A stretch of DNA of 64,000 nucleotides from Chenopodium formosanum (GCA_024500155.1 CM044857.1:45217001-45281000); one strand, 5' to 3'; numbered from the stretch's first letter, positions 47,601 to 61,832 are shown. Numbers and translations: made by a program. The notes: generated from the letters alone by a model not told the origin.

Positions 47601-49926
47601 AGATTCACAGAGGTAAGTTCTGCTACAGAAATTCCTTTCTGCTTGATTACGCGAGGAACAGGTGTATAGTAGCATCCTTTCTTATCTGAAGTTTCAGCTT
47701 CTCTATTGAATTTACTATTCTTTAATTGTTCAGCTAAAGCTATCTCCATGGTAGTTTTGGGAATGTTGCCAACTAGGCTTGATTCACATGCCACTGTGAT
47801 TTCCCCTCCTATTGGTTCTGTGATACAGGACAAGAATGAAATCATAGGCAGTCAAAGATTAAAATAATTCTCAGAAAAGCTTCATAAAAATAGGATGGTT
47901 CTCACCAATACGCTCTATGACATCCTTAGTGATGTAATTTGACAAACGTTTCCAATCTCCATAATCACTCAGTGAGTAAGGGCCAAGATGCCTATCGAAT
48001 TCAAACTGTTTCACAGCCTGAGCATATCTCTCTTCCTATATTGAAGCAGAGAAAGGATGTTAGACTATTATAGTTGGAAGCTTTAACACACGACACTACA
48101 AGAGTATTAACTAATCAATTCTCACACAAGTCCAAGCAAATTGAGCTGTCGCATCAAGAACTTTTCATATATAAAGCAACAACCGACATGTATTTGCTGT
48201 CCTTGCCAAAATGAGTGTTATGAACTTGATTATTACACTAACATGAATAAAAAAGATTACTTTTAATATGAGTGCGGAACTAAGCATAACTATTTCTAGG
48301 TACAAGTTCATTCACTCAAATGATAACATCAAAGATGTTCAAGGAATGACAGGAAGCCATCTAGGTTACAGGAATCAAGTTCCTCAACCGGAAGCTAGCA
48401 TTGTAGCTACGAAATTCTTCGATGCAATGTAAGAGTGACCTTAAGTCCTTAAGGTATCCCCATTAGCAAACCAATGTTACAACTAACAAGTACTAACCTC
48501 TCCATCTGGAACTTTCACCAGTCTTTCTTCTTCCAGGTTCCATTTACGAACAACAACCTGTTGGAACCAAAGAAAATGAAATGGAAGAAACAACTGGAAT
48601 CCAATGGATTAGCTCATAGTATTTAGTAAGCAATCAAACCTCAGATGTGGATGTCTCAATAAAAAAGCCAATGATGGATGAAAACTCCTTTCCATCTCTG
48701 CACAGAAAATTGAAAACTCCATACCACCAAATCACATAGCTGGTAGACAAAATGTCAGACACAGAACAAGGTAAAGCTAAAGGGTACAAAGTACCACTAA
48801 ATAGAAGATTAATTCAGCGAATACAAGCAGACGAAAAACTCTCAAAAGCTCTGAAAAGAACAAATGAAATAAGCAGGGAAACATACTTGGTAGATGAACT
48901 GAAAAATACAAAATGAACTCCAGGAGGAATCATCTTAATACCCTTGAATTCAGGGCCAGCAGAGAAAACCTGAAGGGAATAAAACCCATATTTTTAGCAA
49001 GTTGCATATCTACAAAAAGATTATAAGTTATAACCCCATCTTGTTATATAAATTGTACAATGACATGCTAAGCAATTTTGTGAGCAAAGGTACGGGGCCA
49101 AGAAGCCGAGAGCGAATACAATTTCAATAAGATATCTAGATTATCATTAATCTGATGGAGAGAATTAAACATATAATGCGCTACACAAGATTTATGAAGC
49201 GAAATTCACTTGGAAAATACACATTCAGTCCTCACAACGATCAACTTCCAAAATCATCCTCTCAACAACCTCTCTTATTTTTTATTTTTTTTATTTTTTT
49301 TTTTGAAAATATACTCTCAAGTCTCAACAACCTAAACCTAATTAAGCTGGCTATTAAGTATTAATCCAATAGAAACTAACAAATATATAATGAAATTCCG
49401 CACTTTCCTTGCAATTTTCCAAACCTCCTGCTCAAATTCTAGGTCACTAGCTCAGGTACAAGCCAAGTATCAAAATTTTATGATATTTCCTGAGATTATC
49501 ACTCAGAAATTAAGGTTCCATGTTGCCATAACTATCAATACTTGAACAAAAAAAACTAATAATTCGAATTCAGCTGAAAAACAAGACAACCCCATCACTA
49601 TAATCATTAACATTAAAGCATATATTGCTCAAATGAGATATAATTAAACAAAAGCATTGCTTTTTTCTGGAAAACCGCATTAACAACCTTCCAGAAATTT
49701 AAACCCCAAAACTTATAATCAAATTATAAATAACAAATTATGCCAACACATGTAAATATAACAAAAATCTTAAATTTCTAACACAAACCAAGAAAATAGA
49801 AGAGAAAAAGAAAGAAATGAAGAAAATGACCTGGGTATCAATGCCAATGAGAGTGTACTGAGGAACATCGAGAAAGAGAAGAGTTGAGCCTTGCTTTACC
49901 AGTTCTAATGCTTTTTCTTGCTCCAT
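44677..49926 (-). CDS. AAR2: AAR2 family splicing factor, 13 exons
   Basis: Exons: 49831-49926, 48887-48969, 48640-48697, 48498-48557, 47906-48035, 47594-47817, 47422-47514, 47253-47324, 46285-46317, 45948-46088, 45370-45426, 44799-44894, 44677-44706. All phases agree and give 390 aa. AAR2 holds PRP8 in a U5 snRNP precursor before BRR2 replaces it. The N-terminal domain shows VKQGSTLLFLDVPQ, IGIDTQ and GPEFKGIKMIPPGVHFVFFSS; HLGPYSLSDYGDWKRLSNYI links to the helical C-terminal domain with LLGELQFALIAFLMGQ. The last exon ends APVVEMLD. All junctions are GT-AG. The gene looks intact. Confidence 0.96.
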
Positions 49927-50169
49927 TTTCTTTTATTTCCCAATTTAATTTCTTTGTAGTTATGAAATTGGAAGCTTGGAGCTTTAATAAGTTCTTCGGA
50001 GTTTTCGGCTTTACGAGTCCAGAAGTCTCTTTGATTTTCCTGTGACTGTAGATTGTAGAGGAAGAATGAAGAAGCCAAGAACACCCGTCTTTTTAATCGA
50101 CCAGTGTTATTAATGGTATTGTTTTTTTTTTTTTTTTTTTTTTTTTTTTGAGAGAATGGTATTGCTTAC
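49927..50169. promoter_or_regulatory. AAR2 upstream region
   Basis: The only 5' leader and proximal promoter space for AAR2 before the MITE at 50173. It includes a T tract (about 50124-50149). No specific box can be assigned. Confidence 0.4.
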
Positions 50170-50172
50170 TTA

Positions 50173-50493
50173 GGGGGCGTTTGGTTCGCAGAGTGGTATA
50201 GGTTTGAAATCAGGAATATGGTTAAGGTGGTATCGGGTTGGAACTTGATACTTAATACTATGTATTTGGTTCAATTTTGGAATGAAATATCATCCCCTTA
50301 ATTTCATATATTTGATACCTAAGGGAATGAAATGAGTCAAACCCACCTTCCTCCCAAGATTTCTAAACCCCATACTTCATAGGTTTGAGGTATGGGTTTA
50401 AAAATCATATTTTTGACAACCAAACATATGGTATGGGTTTTAGTCATTCTAAACTCATACCTAATACCTATAATCTGCGAACCAAACGTCCCC
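50173..50493. mobile_element. Tourist-type MITE (TSD TTA)
   Basis: Near-perfect TIRs GGGGGCGTTTGGTTCGCAGA and TCTGCGAACCAAACGTCCCC, flanked by TTA at 50170-50172 and 50494-50496. 321 bp, no coding capacity. PIF/Harbinger-type by TSD and TIR style. Confidence 0.9.
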
Positions 50494-50544
50494 TTAATTA
50501 CTTTACTCAGAGGTTAAAAAAAAAGGTTTTTCTAAGCTATGCCT

Positions 50545-52971
50545 TGTAATACCCCGCATTTTTATACGTATTTTCCGAATTAATTAATTAATTATTATTT
50601 TCCAAAAGGGTATTTTAGTAATTTAACTTACTATTTAAATCTTGGAGCCAAAACGATATTTGAATTTTGGCTCCAAAAGTATTTTAAAAACAAATTATTA
50701 TTTTGGATAAGATTTATTATCCATTTATCCTATTTTAAAAACCGGATTATTTATATATTTTGGATATTTTAATTAAGGCAAAAGCTATATTTTATTATTA
50801 TTTTAATAAGTCCGAAAATCCCATTTATTTGGCTAATAAATTTCGGATTTTCCTAAGAGAAAATTTGATTTTATTAGTTAAATTATTTGGTGAATATTTG
50901 GTATTTTATTATTTAATTATTTATTACAATAAATATTATTTACACAATTATTTTAATTCCTTAAAACTAGCAAAATAATTTCCTAAAGTACTAAATAGGA
51001 GGGCCGAAAATATGAGCTTAGGAAAGCTCAAAAATTTCGGCCATCCCAGGTAGATTTTGGGAAAAATATTTTGGTAATTTGTATTTTTAATTATCTCCTT
51101 AAATCTCCTATTTTCCTTAATTCTAATTCTCCATCTTTTTAATATCCAATCATTATATTTCTTTTCCATTCATTAATCTTAATTATTCCCCAAGTAATTC
51201 CAATTTCCTTAATATTTTTCATGACAAACATACCTTCCATATTCAATTATACACAATCTCTTCAATATCAAAACTTTCCTTAAATCTTTACTCACTTCTC
51301 CAACTAATCCCTTAAACCCTACTTACCATAATTCTTCCCAAATTCTCTTACCGTAATTCTTGCATGAGCTAGCCTATAAATACCCCTTCATACCTCTCAC
51401 ATTCTTCACACCAATTCTCTTCTTTTCGTCTCTTCTTTTTACACAAATCATCCCATTTATCTTTGAAGCCGATTTTCGGGAACTTTTGTCAGTTTTGGGG
51501 GTATTTATGTTTCACAGAAGATTGTTCCTCTCAAAAAATCCTTGAGGTTAGGCTCAAGAATCACCCAATTCGGAGTTATATCAAAGGAGTTATAGCCTCT
51601 GCAAGTTCTGCCTATTCTTTCCAACGAAAATCCAATTCTTCTCTTTTCCTTGGTTTCTTATCTTTTCTTCTTCTCTTCTCTTATTCAATTATTATTATTA
51701 TTATTATTATGGGGGATTTATAAAAAAATATTATGAGTAGTTTTAATTATATAAAATTAGATTTTTAATGATGTTTATGAAAATTAATTTAAAAGGTTTA
51801 TGTACATATAGTTGGGGGTTTTTAATTTAATTGTTGTGATTATTTGTTAACCTTATATTAATTAAGGTTATATTTATTTGTAGGGTGTGTTCGATCAAGC
51901 TACTTGAGAGTTCTTTTGAAGTGTTTTTGGTTAAGCGAGGATTACGGTACGCTAGGTGGTTAGATACCTTGAAAAAAAAGATTGATTTGAATGAACATGT
52001 TTGAATGATTTTATGGTGATTGAATTAAATTGACTTGAATTATGGTTTATGAAATAAAAGTATGTTTAAAAGATTGGTTTTAATAATTAAATTGGAGTAT
52101 TGATTTTTTTTATAACATGTTTTGATTAATTAATTTATTATTCATGTTTAAAAAGGATTGGTTTTGAAAGCTTGTTGGATTTATATAAAAAAAGGGGAGT
52201 TTGAATTATTATTATTATTAAAGGTTGGAATTATTGGATTTAAAGAGGATTTATTTAATCATTGAATTAAATTTATTATTTATGCTTTATAAGCATGTTA
52301 GTAATCCCACTATGCGGATTTGGTATTTTGATAAGGCCTTGGACTTTGTATGACCGGGTCTTTCCTCAAGAATAGCCTTGTAACACAAGGAGACTAGCTT
52401 GGGGGGTGTGCACACTTGGGAGAGGAATTGGTTAAATCGGTTTAATTGGTTTTAAAATAATTGGAATTGGTTTTATTGATTATTGGGATTTGAATATTGA
52501 GAATTGGTTTTGAATCATGAGTTTGGAATTACTAGATTAATTATTGGAATTGATTTCAAAAGCATGTTTGCAAATAAATTGAGTTTAATTATCTTGCACT
52601 TACCGTACTTAGCATATTTTGCTAACCCGTATTTCTTATTTGTTTTGGTTCGCCCTGTTTACCGTAATGGTAAACAATGTTATTTCAGGTGGAGTGAATA
52701 AATTGATGCATTGGAGTCCCGGGATTTATTTTCACTAAGTTAGGAATCGTGGTCTTTGTATCTATTTTTGAGTACTCATAACATTGGTTTCTATTCATAG
52801 TTATTATTAATAAAGGAGAGTTTTGAAGTTTCCGCTGCAAAGTATTGTTTTGTTAGTGAGTTGAGTAGCCTTGCGTAATCACGCGGCGGTAATACGCCTA
52901 AGTCTATCTCTACGATATAATTATACGTATTATACTAGTATTTCCATAGAGGGAGATTTGGGGGTGTTACA
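50545..52971 (+). mobile_element. Solo LTR, TGTAATACCCC family (TSD TGCCT)
   Basis: Starts TGTAATACCCCGCAT, ends GGGGGTGTTACA, flanked by TGCCT at 50540-50544 and 52972-52976. Length 2,427 bp. A TATA-like CCTATAAATACC lies at about 51374. It shares termini and style with the copy at 34796-36954, in the opposite orientation. Short frames inside are not genes. Confidence 0.88.
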
Positions 52972-53240
52972 TGCCTCCCAAGTTATTCGGTTTTTAAGCT
53001 TTACCCATGTTTTTTCAAAGTTATAAGTTGTGTCCTCCACCTTACGATATTTTATCAACAATACCCTTTGACAGTCATATCCGTGAACGAAAGTTAAACT
53101 ATTTCATCAACAATGGTGTCGTGGCGTTATTAATTTGACACGTGTCCAGTTCTAATTGTTTTAACACTTTAAAAAATCAGAAAATAAAATAATAAAAAAA
53201 AGTTATTGTTAACGTCAAAGGTTATTGTTAATAAAAATTA

Positions 53241-54099
<859 letters not shown>

Positions 54100-54102
54100 T
54101 TA

Positions 54103-54774
54103 GTGAGTTTAAGGGAACAACTTAGACGTTTGAAAAAAGCATGAGCATAACTTAGAAACCGAAGAAGTTTGGGGGCATAACTTGGAAAAACCCCAAAAAA
54201 AAATTACTCGTACTTTACTCCGTGGAAAATTAAAAGTTTAACATATTATTACAGAGTAACAAATTAAGTTAGAACTTGTGCGATGCACGGTTTATATAAA
54301 ACCTATTTTAAATTTGTACATTTTAAAAATAAATCGCTACTCCGTATTATACATTAATATAAATAAAAATTACGTACATTTTGTAATTTAAAATCTTTTA
54401 TTTTTATCAAAATTATGATATAGTATCTATTTAACGTCGTCTAATTCATAGTTCAATGTAGGAGATCATTTATTAGTGTGCTATTTAAAATAATTTCAAT
54501 TTCCTATGATAAATTGATAGGTTTTAGTTGTAACGTAGAAGCATCTAATATTTAAATTTCAAAAATGTTAAATATGATAGCTCTACAAAAAAAAAATTAA
54601 AATAAAAAATGACATCATCATTGCATTTAGGTGGGAAAATTTCTATTAAGAGAGCGACAAGTGAGTAGTGGTGACGTCAGCATCTTCTATTTTAGTAATA
54701 TTTAATAGACTAGTTTTTATCCCAGTTGATACCCCAATTTATTGCTATAATAATAAAAAATATATCAATTGTTT

Positions 54775-54853
<79 letters not shown>

Positions 54854-54903
54854 CAATTGTTTATTTTTGTAAATATTACGGAGTATTGAACATCAAAATA
54901 CAA
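54103..54903. repeat. Spacer with (TA)36 microsatellite
   Basis: AT-rich spacer; an uninterrupted TA tract runs 54778-54850. No gene. Confidence 0.7.
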
Positions 54904-54913
54904 TATTTAATTG

Positions 54914-55428
54914 TAGGGCTGAGCAAAACTACCCGAAAAATCGATCTGTAACCGTTCCAAAAATTAGGGTACTGATCCGATAATCATACCGGTTCGGGTA
55001 CCCGTTCCGATAATTTGTTATCGGGTATGGTTATTGGGTATCATTTTAAAATTAACGGTTATCCGATCCGTTCCAATAAGCATTTTTTTGCTTTTTTTCC
55101 CTACTTAAATCTATTTTTTTATAATCTAAACACTTACTTTACTTCATAATTACTTTATAATATCAATTTATTAGTAATATTATTAATAATTTGGTCAAAA
55201 TCATATGATATTGTTGTTAATTAGTGGTAAATTATATTACAATAACTACATAATTAAGTTTAATTATCATTATTGGATATCTTATTGGGTACCCGATAAC
55301 CGATCCGAAAATTCGGGTACCCGAACTTATCGGTTCGAGTTATGGATATCACTTTTAGAGATTTTGGTTATTGGGTACCCGAATCGTTAGTACTAACGGT
55401 ATGGGTACCCGTCCCATGCTCACCCCTA
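54914..55428. mobile_element. hAT-type MITE (TSD TTTAATTG)
   Basis: TIRs TAGGGCTGAGCA and TGCTCACCCCTA, perfect 8-bp flanks TTTAATTG at 54906-54913 and 55429-55436. The 515-bp interior is rich in CGGGTACCCG and ATCGG motifs in both orientations. Non-coding. Confidence 0.9.
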
Positions 55429-55435
55429 TTTAATT

Positions 55436-55834
55436 GGACAAGTCTTGTATGTGGCTAGCCACACGGTGTGGCCACATTGATTTATAAGATTAATCTTCAT
55501 TTATATGTATGAGTAACCTCATTTTTTTCATAAGAGTAACTCCATATAGTTCATAAAAGTAACAAAAATTCATTATACGAGTAAAATCAAGTAATTTAGA
55601 AATAAGTTACCCCATTTGTTCATTCGATTAACTCCTATTCTTTTGTTTTGAAAATGAAAGAATAATAACACTTAATTAAGAAAATAACCTCTTCTTCTCA
55701 TTTAAGTAACCTAGATATGTTAAGGTAACCCCGTTTGCTCATTACTATAACCATCCTATTATTTAAATAATTGCCTTATATGTGATTATGTAAAATGGTC
55801 ACACCATGTGACTAGCCACATATAAAACTTTGTG
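55436..55834. mobile_element. TIR element with 9-bp TSD, split from its left flank by the hAT MITE
   Basis: TIRs of about 36 bp (AAGTCTTGTATGTGGCTAGC on the left, the complement of AAGTTTTATATGTGGCTAGT on the right). The right flank TATTTAATT (55835-55843) matches TATTTAATT at 54904-54912, now separated from the element by the hAT insertion. 9-bp duplication suggests Mutator-like. Confidence 0.7.
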
Positions 55835-55843
55835 TATTTAATT

Positions 55844-56304
55844 TACAACAACTTAAATTTTATATATATTTAATTTATTTGTTAGAATTTGCACCAAAAA
55901 ATTTATTTGTTAGAATGATTTTATTCTTCAGTTGTCATAAAAAAATTCCTTTATAAAGTAAACTTACTTTTTACGTGATTAATAGAAAAAACGAACCTTT
56001 AAAATTATTACTCTATATTATTAAATTATTTTCATTACATAATATTTATTGCATTTATTTGGCCATTATTATTATTATTTTTTTTGGTGAGTACGAGGGG
56101 CAATCCCCAAAAGAAGAGAACAAACAAAAACAAACTACAAAGAGAAAAGAAAAACAAAACGAAAAAGAAAAAACCAACAGCCAACTAAAAAAAAAAAAAC
56201 TAAGGCCAAGTAACCAAATGAAAAGTTACACCTTTTTTTTTTTAGGAGAATGAATATAAAAAAATTATGCTCCATCTTTGTTTAAATAAAGGAAAAAATT
56301 GATT
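55844..56304. other. AT-rich spacer
   Basis: A/T-rich with a Lys-rich, A-run-encoded frame (about 56090-56200) of no significance. Confidence 0.4.
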
Positions 56305-56851
56305 CTAATAATCGCACCTTTGGCCGGTTCGCTGTTAATAATCCCACCTTTTGATTATTATTTAATAATCCCACCTTTTGATTATTATTTAATAATCCCA
56401 CCTTTATACGAGATTCTCTTCTAATGGTCTTTGTGACCGATTACCTGTACAATGTGTAATTTTTTTAATTCTAATTTAGGTGACACATGTTATTACATTA
56501 TTGGTCAAAAAAAAATTTAAATTTTAAAAATAAAAAAGCTCAACCACCCCAACCCCACGGGAGGCAAACCCAAACTTCCGACAACCGTTCTCTTCTCCTC
56601 CTCCGGCAGCCCCTTCCCCACCCCCACCACCACTACCACCGGGATCTTCATTCCCTTCTTCACGACCCACCCAACGACAACGCCCCCCCCCATCTCCATC
56701 TGAATTTCTCCATTTCAAGGATCAAAACAATCCTTTTTTCACCATGAAACCACCCATAAAGCCTCCATATTTATCTAACCTAAATTGATGATGCAATCCA
56801 TATTTCTCAATTCGCTCCTTAAATATCACTTTCAACGCCACTATATACTTT
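56305..56851. mobile_element. Probable left arm of a GC-rich MULE-like element
   Basis: A tandem AATAATCCCACCTTTTGATTATT motif (three units at about 56335-56405), then a GACACATG-containing stretch, then a C-rich coding-like block (56535-56710). This order (AT-rich arm, CACGTG-like region, GC-rich interior) matches the MULE-like elements at 31892 and 37017. The right arm is absent; the CACTA element starts at 56852. Confidence 0.35.
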
Positions 56852-56864
56852 CACTAGTAGAAAA

Positions 56865-57040
56865 AACCAATTTGGAAGCCCTAAATTGGAAGCGCTTTTT
56901 CAATTCCGCTTCCAAAAACCCACAAAAACCCTCCAAAAAAAAACCAAAGATTTGCAAAGGGAAGCGGTTTGAACCGAACTGCTTCCATAAATCAAAAGGG
57001 AAGCGGTTTAGCGGTTCAAACCGTTTCCTTTTTAAAAAAA
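56865..57040. repeat. CACTA subterminal repeats (GGAAGCGG motif)
   Basis: GGAAGC, GAAGCGGTTT and the complement GCTTCC recur at least eight times. In En/Spm such motifs bind the element's small transposase protein; here that role is inferred. Confidence 0.7.
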
Positions 57041-58354
57041 ATTTGCCGCCCAGCACAAAAACCATTCTCTATTATTCGATCTCTCTCCTCTCATTTTTCA
57101 TTCCAAATTCACATTTTCCTCCATTCCTCTCATACTTTCGTTCCCCTCTCATTTCAGTCCGACGAGACTCCACCACCACCACCACTCCTTCTCTGTTCAT
57201 GGGTGTTGCTGCTGGTCGTGGTTGTTGCTGCGGGGTTGCTGGTGCTCGTAGGTGGTTGCGGGGGTGTTGTGCTGTGGTGGAGCTGGTCGTGTTGCTGTGG
57301 TTGTTGTTGTGGTGTTGCTGCATGTGGGTGGGTTGCTGCAACCGAAAGCTGGTGGTGTTCGTGGTGTTGCTTCTCGGGTTTGTTGTTGGTGTTCACCTCT
57401 CCTCCCTGCCATAAGTACCTAGCACCACCACTACACCTCCCTCTCTCACTCCACATTCCTTCTCTTTCTCACTCTCAAATTAGGGTGAGTTGTTGCTCAA
57501 ATTTTACTTTCATTTGATATAATTGTTTGTTTATTCCAAACTTAAAAGTTAGGGTTTCAAATTTAGTTAACACAATTTTTACTTAATTGTTTAATTAATT
57601 GTTTGTTTATTTCATATTGTTTATTTTTTGTTTAATTGTTTACATGTTATATATTTATATGTTGTGTGAATTAAAGTAACTTTAAAGTAATTTTATTGAA
57701 TATATTACTTGTTAGTTAACTAGTTAGTTTGTTAAAATTGGTTAGTAAAATAAAATTTATGAATGGATTGTTATGAATGAATGTATGGATTGTAAAGTAA
57801 CATTAGTTTGCTTGTAGTTACTCTAATTAGCACTATATAAATGAATGAACTTGTGTATTGTTGAATGTCAAATAAATGCAAATTATTGAATGCTTGCATC
57901 ATCATTTGCCTAGATACCCGTTCAAGTCTTTCTTATTAGGAGAAAGTCTTGAATAATCCCCGGTTGGGACTGTTCTTGGACGTTTGATCTCACTTAGGTA
58001 GTGAATGTATGTCTCTTTTTCGATTTTAAGGAATATCCTGGCTTATCATTTTCCCACCTTATTCTCTGGGTGCATATGTAGGTAAGTTATTACTTACAAA
58101 GTGTACTTGGAGAACTGGGGGGGGGGGGGAAAATGCTGCCGGATTTTCCCTAAAATTGGAAAGTTGACATACATTCATTAGTGAGATTAAACGTTCAAGG
58201 ATGGGTTAGGTTGAGTGATAAGGACCTTTTTGGAGCATTCATTTTTACGCAATATGAATGATATATATGGGTTGTACTCTGATTGACATCATAAATGTGT
58301 TGGTATGCTTAATCATATATGTATTGGTATGCTTAAAGGCAATTTAAAACGTCG
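57041..58354 (+). other. CACTA leader, GC-rich block and intron
   Basis: 57170-57410 is a G/T-rich low-complexity block whose Cys/Val/Leu frames on both strands look meaningless. A CT-rich leader ends in TTAGGGTGAGT (donor-like, about 57483); an AT-rich intron-like stretch follows. About 57962-58035 and 58150-58210 form an imperfect inverted repeat, with a G12 run at about 58120. Confidence 0.45.
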
Positions 58355-61300
58355 ATGGATCGCGGTTGGATGTATAGTAGACGTGATACATTGGAATTCT
58401 TTAATGGTGTTCAAGAGTTTTGCAAGACTACTTCACAATATCAACTCAGAACGGGTGTCAATGCCCTTTATTGCCCTAGTGTGAATTGTAATAATGTCAC
58501 ATTGGTCGATAGTGTTGATACTATCATAGTTCATGTACAATGTCATGGGTTTAGGCCTCAATATCATATGTGGGTTTGGCACGGTGAAAAGGGATCGTAC
58601 AGAGAAAATGTTGTTGGAAATGATACGCATGATAAGAGTGCCGAGATTCGTGCGGAAGAGGAATATGGGATTGATGATGGTGGAGATGGGGATGAGAGGA
58701 GGGATGAGATCGAGGATGGTGGCGTTGATCACTTGGATGAGATGATGCATGATGTTGAAGGTGACTTCAGGGACCGATCCGATGTATTTGAGTCCTTATC
58801 AGAGGCTGCCAAAAAGCCTTTGTATCCCGGGTCCAAAAAATACACAAAACTCTTGGCCATGCTAACACTTTTTAACATTAAGTCAAAGCATAACTGGAGT
58901 GACACTAGTTTCACTTCTTTGTTGACTGCGTTATGCGACATGTTGCCAGAAGGGAATGAACTTCCTAATTCCTACTATTATGCAAAGAAACTCATGTGTC
59001 CATTTGGTTTGGAGTATAAAAAGATTCATGCATGTCCTAATGATTGTGTTTAGTATCGAAATGAATATGAAGAGTTGGAGGAGTGTCCACGTTGCGGTAA
59101 GTCGCGTTACAAGCGAACAAGCTGCAATGCTGGGATGAAGGGACCTCCTGCTAAGGTGTTGTGGTATTTTCCCATTATTCCAAGGTTTAAGCGTCTATTT
59201 TAAATTCCAAAAGACACTAAGAACTTGAGATGACATGCAGAGGGAAGAAAGAAAAACGGTTTGTTGAAGCATCCGGCCGACTCTCCACAATGGAAGAACA
59301 CTGATATGAAGTTTAAGGCATTTGGTGATGAAGTAAGAAATTTAAGGCTTGGGTTGTGCACGGACGGTATGAATCCATTTGGCACTCTTAGTACCAAACA
59401 TAGCACATGGCCGGTTCTTTTAGTGATCTACAACTTGCCTCCGTGGTTGTGCATGAAACGCAAATACGTAATGCTTTCACTTTTGATAATGGGGCCAAGG
59501 CAACCTGGAAACGACATTGATGTTTACCTTGAGCCCCTGGTTGATGATTTGAGAAAGATGTGGGACGAAGGAGTTTCCGTTTATGATGCCCATAAGAACG
59601 AGATGTTCCTATTGCGTGCAGCCTTGTTGTGGACCATTAATGATTTTCCAGCATATGGCAACCTGTCCGGGTACAAGAACAAAGGGAACAAAGCATGTCC
59701 CATTTGTGTCGATGACACACCGAACGTGTACCTTGATCACTACGACAAAGATGTGTACGTGAGGACCCGAAGATTTCTTAGGCGAGATCACCCATATTGT
59801 AGGCAGAATAAGGCCTTCAATGGGAAAGTAGAAGAGGATGCTGCTCCTAATCCATTAAGTGGACAGGAGGTTTATGCTCGAGTGAAAGGTATACCAACTG
59901 TGTTTGGTAAAATATCAAAACATGTTGATCCACATGCTCTCTTTAAAAAGGAATCAATCTTTTGGAAGCTTGAGTACTGGAAAAAACATGATGTTAGACA
60001 TTGTCTCGATGTGATGCATATATAGAAGAATGTTTGTGATGCAATTGTTGGGACAATTATGAACATTCCAGGCAAAACAAAGGATGGAAAGGGTGCGCGA
60101 TTAGATTTGGAAGTGTGGGGGGTTCGTCCGGAATTGTGGGTTAAACCAAAGGAAGGGAAGGCAAAGGAAAAGGAAAAGGGAAGCAAAGATGCTGGCAAAA
60201 CACGTAAGGGGAAGCGCAAGGGAAAGGCCACGAGTGTATCAAAGAAGACAGATGATGGACCCGGCAAGAAGGAAAAGGTTTATTTACCTCCAGCATGCTA
60301 CACATTGTCAAAGGTAGAAAAACGAAAGTTCTGTGCTTGTTTGTATGACATCAAGCTTCCATCTGGGTTCTCGTCAAACATGAAAAGATTCGTTTCCTTA
60401 AATGGAGAATTGAAGTTGACAAGTATAAAATCCCATGATTGTCACATGATGATGCAAGTATTTCTACCCATTGCAATTCGTGGTATTTTGCCGAAGCACG
60501 TTAGAGAAGCTATTACTAGTCTTTGTTCGTTTTTTAATACTATATGCAGCAAAGTGCTTGATCCTTTTACACTTGATGCTCTCCGGGCGAATGTTGTTGT
60601 TATTTTGTGCAAATTTGAGTGTATTTCCCGCCGTCACTTTTTGATATAATGGTGCATTTGATTCTTCATTTGGTTCGTGAGATTAAGTTATGCGGTCCAG
60701 TCTTAATGAGACGGTGCTACCCTTTTGAAAGACACATGGGTACATTGCAAGATAAAGTTAGAAATCCAGCCCATACGGAAGGTAGTATGATTCAAGGGGT
60801 TGTTGATGAGGAGATTGGTAATTTTGTTGCAGAGTATGTTGCCATTGCCGAACATATTGGGCTTCCCACTTCCCGACATGAAGGGAGACTTGATGGTCAT
60901 GGCACAATCGGGTCAAAACGGATCTCACCCACTCGAAAACAATTCTTGCAAGCTCAGCTATTTGTGCTTCATCATGTTGCGGAGGTTCACCCATATTTAG
61001 AAGAGCACATGGAAAGTTTGAAAGTTGAATTTCCATCAAAAGGGGAAAGGGCACTAATGCAGTTGCATAATAAGACGTTTGTGACGTGGTTCCATGATCG
61101 AGTGATGCGTCAATTGGATGACAGTGTCTCTGATACAATAAAGTGGCTAGCTTATGGTCCAAAGGAAGATGTTCATTCATTTGAGGGATATGACATAAAT
61201 AGGTATACATTTTGGACTGAGCGTCGGGATCAGAAATCCTCATCGACTCAAAATAGTGGTGTGACTCTAGTGGCTTCATCAAGAGAGTTTGCAAATGCAA

Positions 61301-61731
61301 AGGATACATCACCAGTTGACGCACTATTATCCTACTACGGTCGAATTCAGGAAATATGGGAATTGGATTACCGTGAGTTCAAGGTAGGTCTTTTCAAGTG
61401 TAAATGGATTGATAATAATAGGCGCAACGTAAGACATGACGACTTCACTCTTGTAGACCTTGTTCATTTGCAGGATAGTTTGGAACCATTCATCCTTGCG
61501 TCACAAGCTAAGCAAGTGTTCTATGTAACCGACCTAGCCGATCCAAAATGGTCTATCGTCTTAGTTGGAAAACAAAGGATTTTAGGGGTTAGAGATGTGG
61601 AAGACGAGGAAGAATATGATGCATTTGATGATTCTCCCCCTTTCACTGCTCCTAGAGTTGATATAGCAAATGATGTAGACAATGATGCAAATTATATTCG
61701 ATGTGACCACAACGAGGAAATACTCGAATGA
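58355..61731 (+). pseudogene. TNP2-type CACTA transposase, degenerate
   Basis: Opens MDRGWMYSRR, the transposase-associated domain with a C-x4-C and HGE motif (about 58355-58590). The TNP2 (Transposase_21) catalytic region follows (about 58800-60060: KPLYPGSKKYTKL, CPRCGKSRYK, KACPICVDDT, RRFLRRDHPYR-like). After 60560 come a DUF4218 part (PPSLFDIMVHL) and a DUF4216 part (about 61380-61600, ASQAKQVFYVTD). Breaks: in-frame stops TAG 59051, TAA 59201, TGA 59231, TAG 60023, and a probable 1-bp loss near 60620 that moves the frame. The enzyme would cut and paste the element at its CACTA ends; this copy cannot make it. Confidence 0.88.
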
Positions 61732-61832
61732 GGTACTTTATTTTTGCGTTTTTGAACTTAATTCACTCTTACAATCTTGTTTGGGCATGAAATCAAGTAC
61801 TTGTAAGCAATTTCAACTTTATTCAAAGTAAG

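Noticed and set aside
56785..57517. Long overlapping frames (209 and 182 residues on the plus strand)
   Set aside because: They span the CACTA subterminal repeats and a low-complexity G/T block; Cys/Val/Leu strings with no domain.
60758..61324. 188-residue minus-strand frame
   Set aside because: Antisense shadow of the CACTA transposase reading frame.
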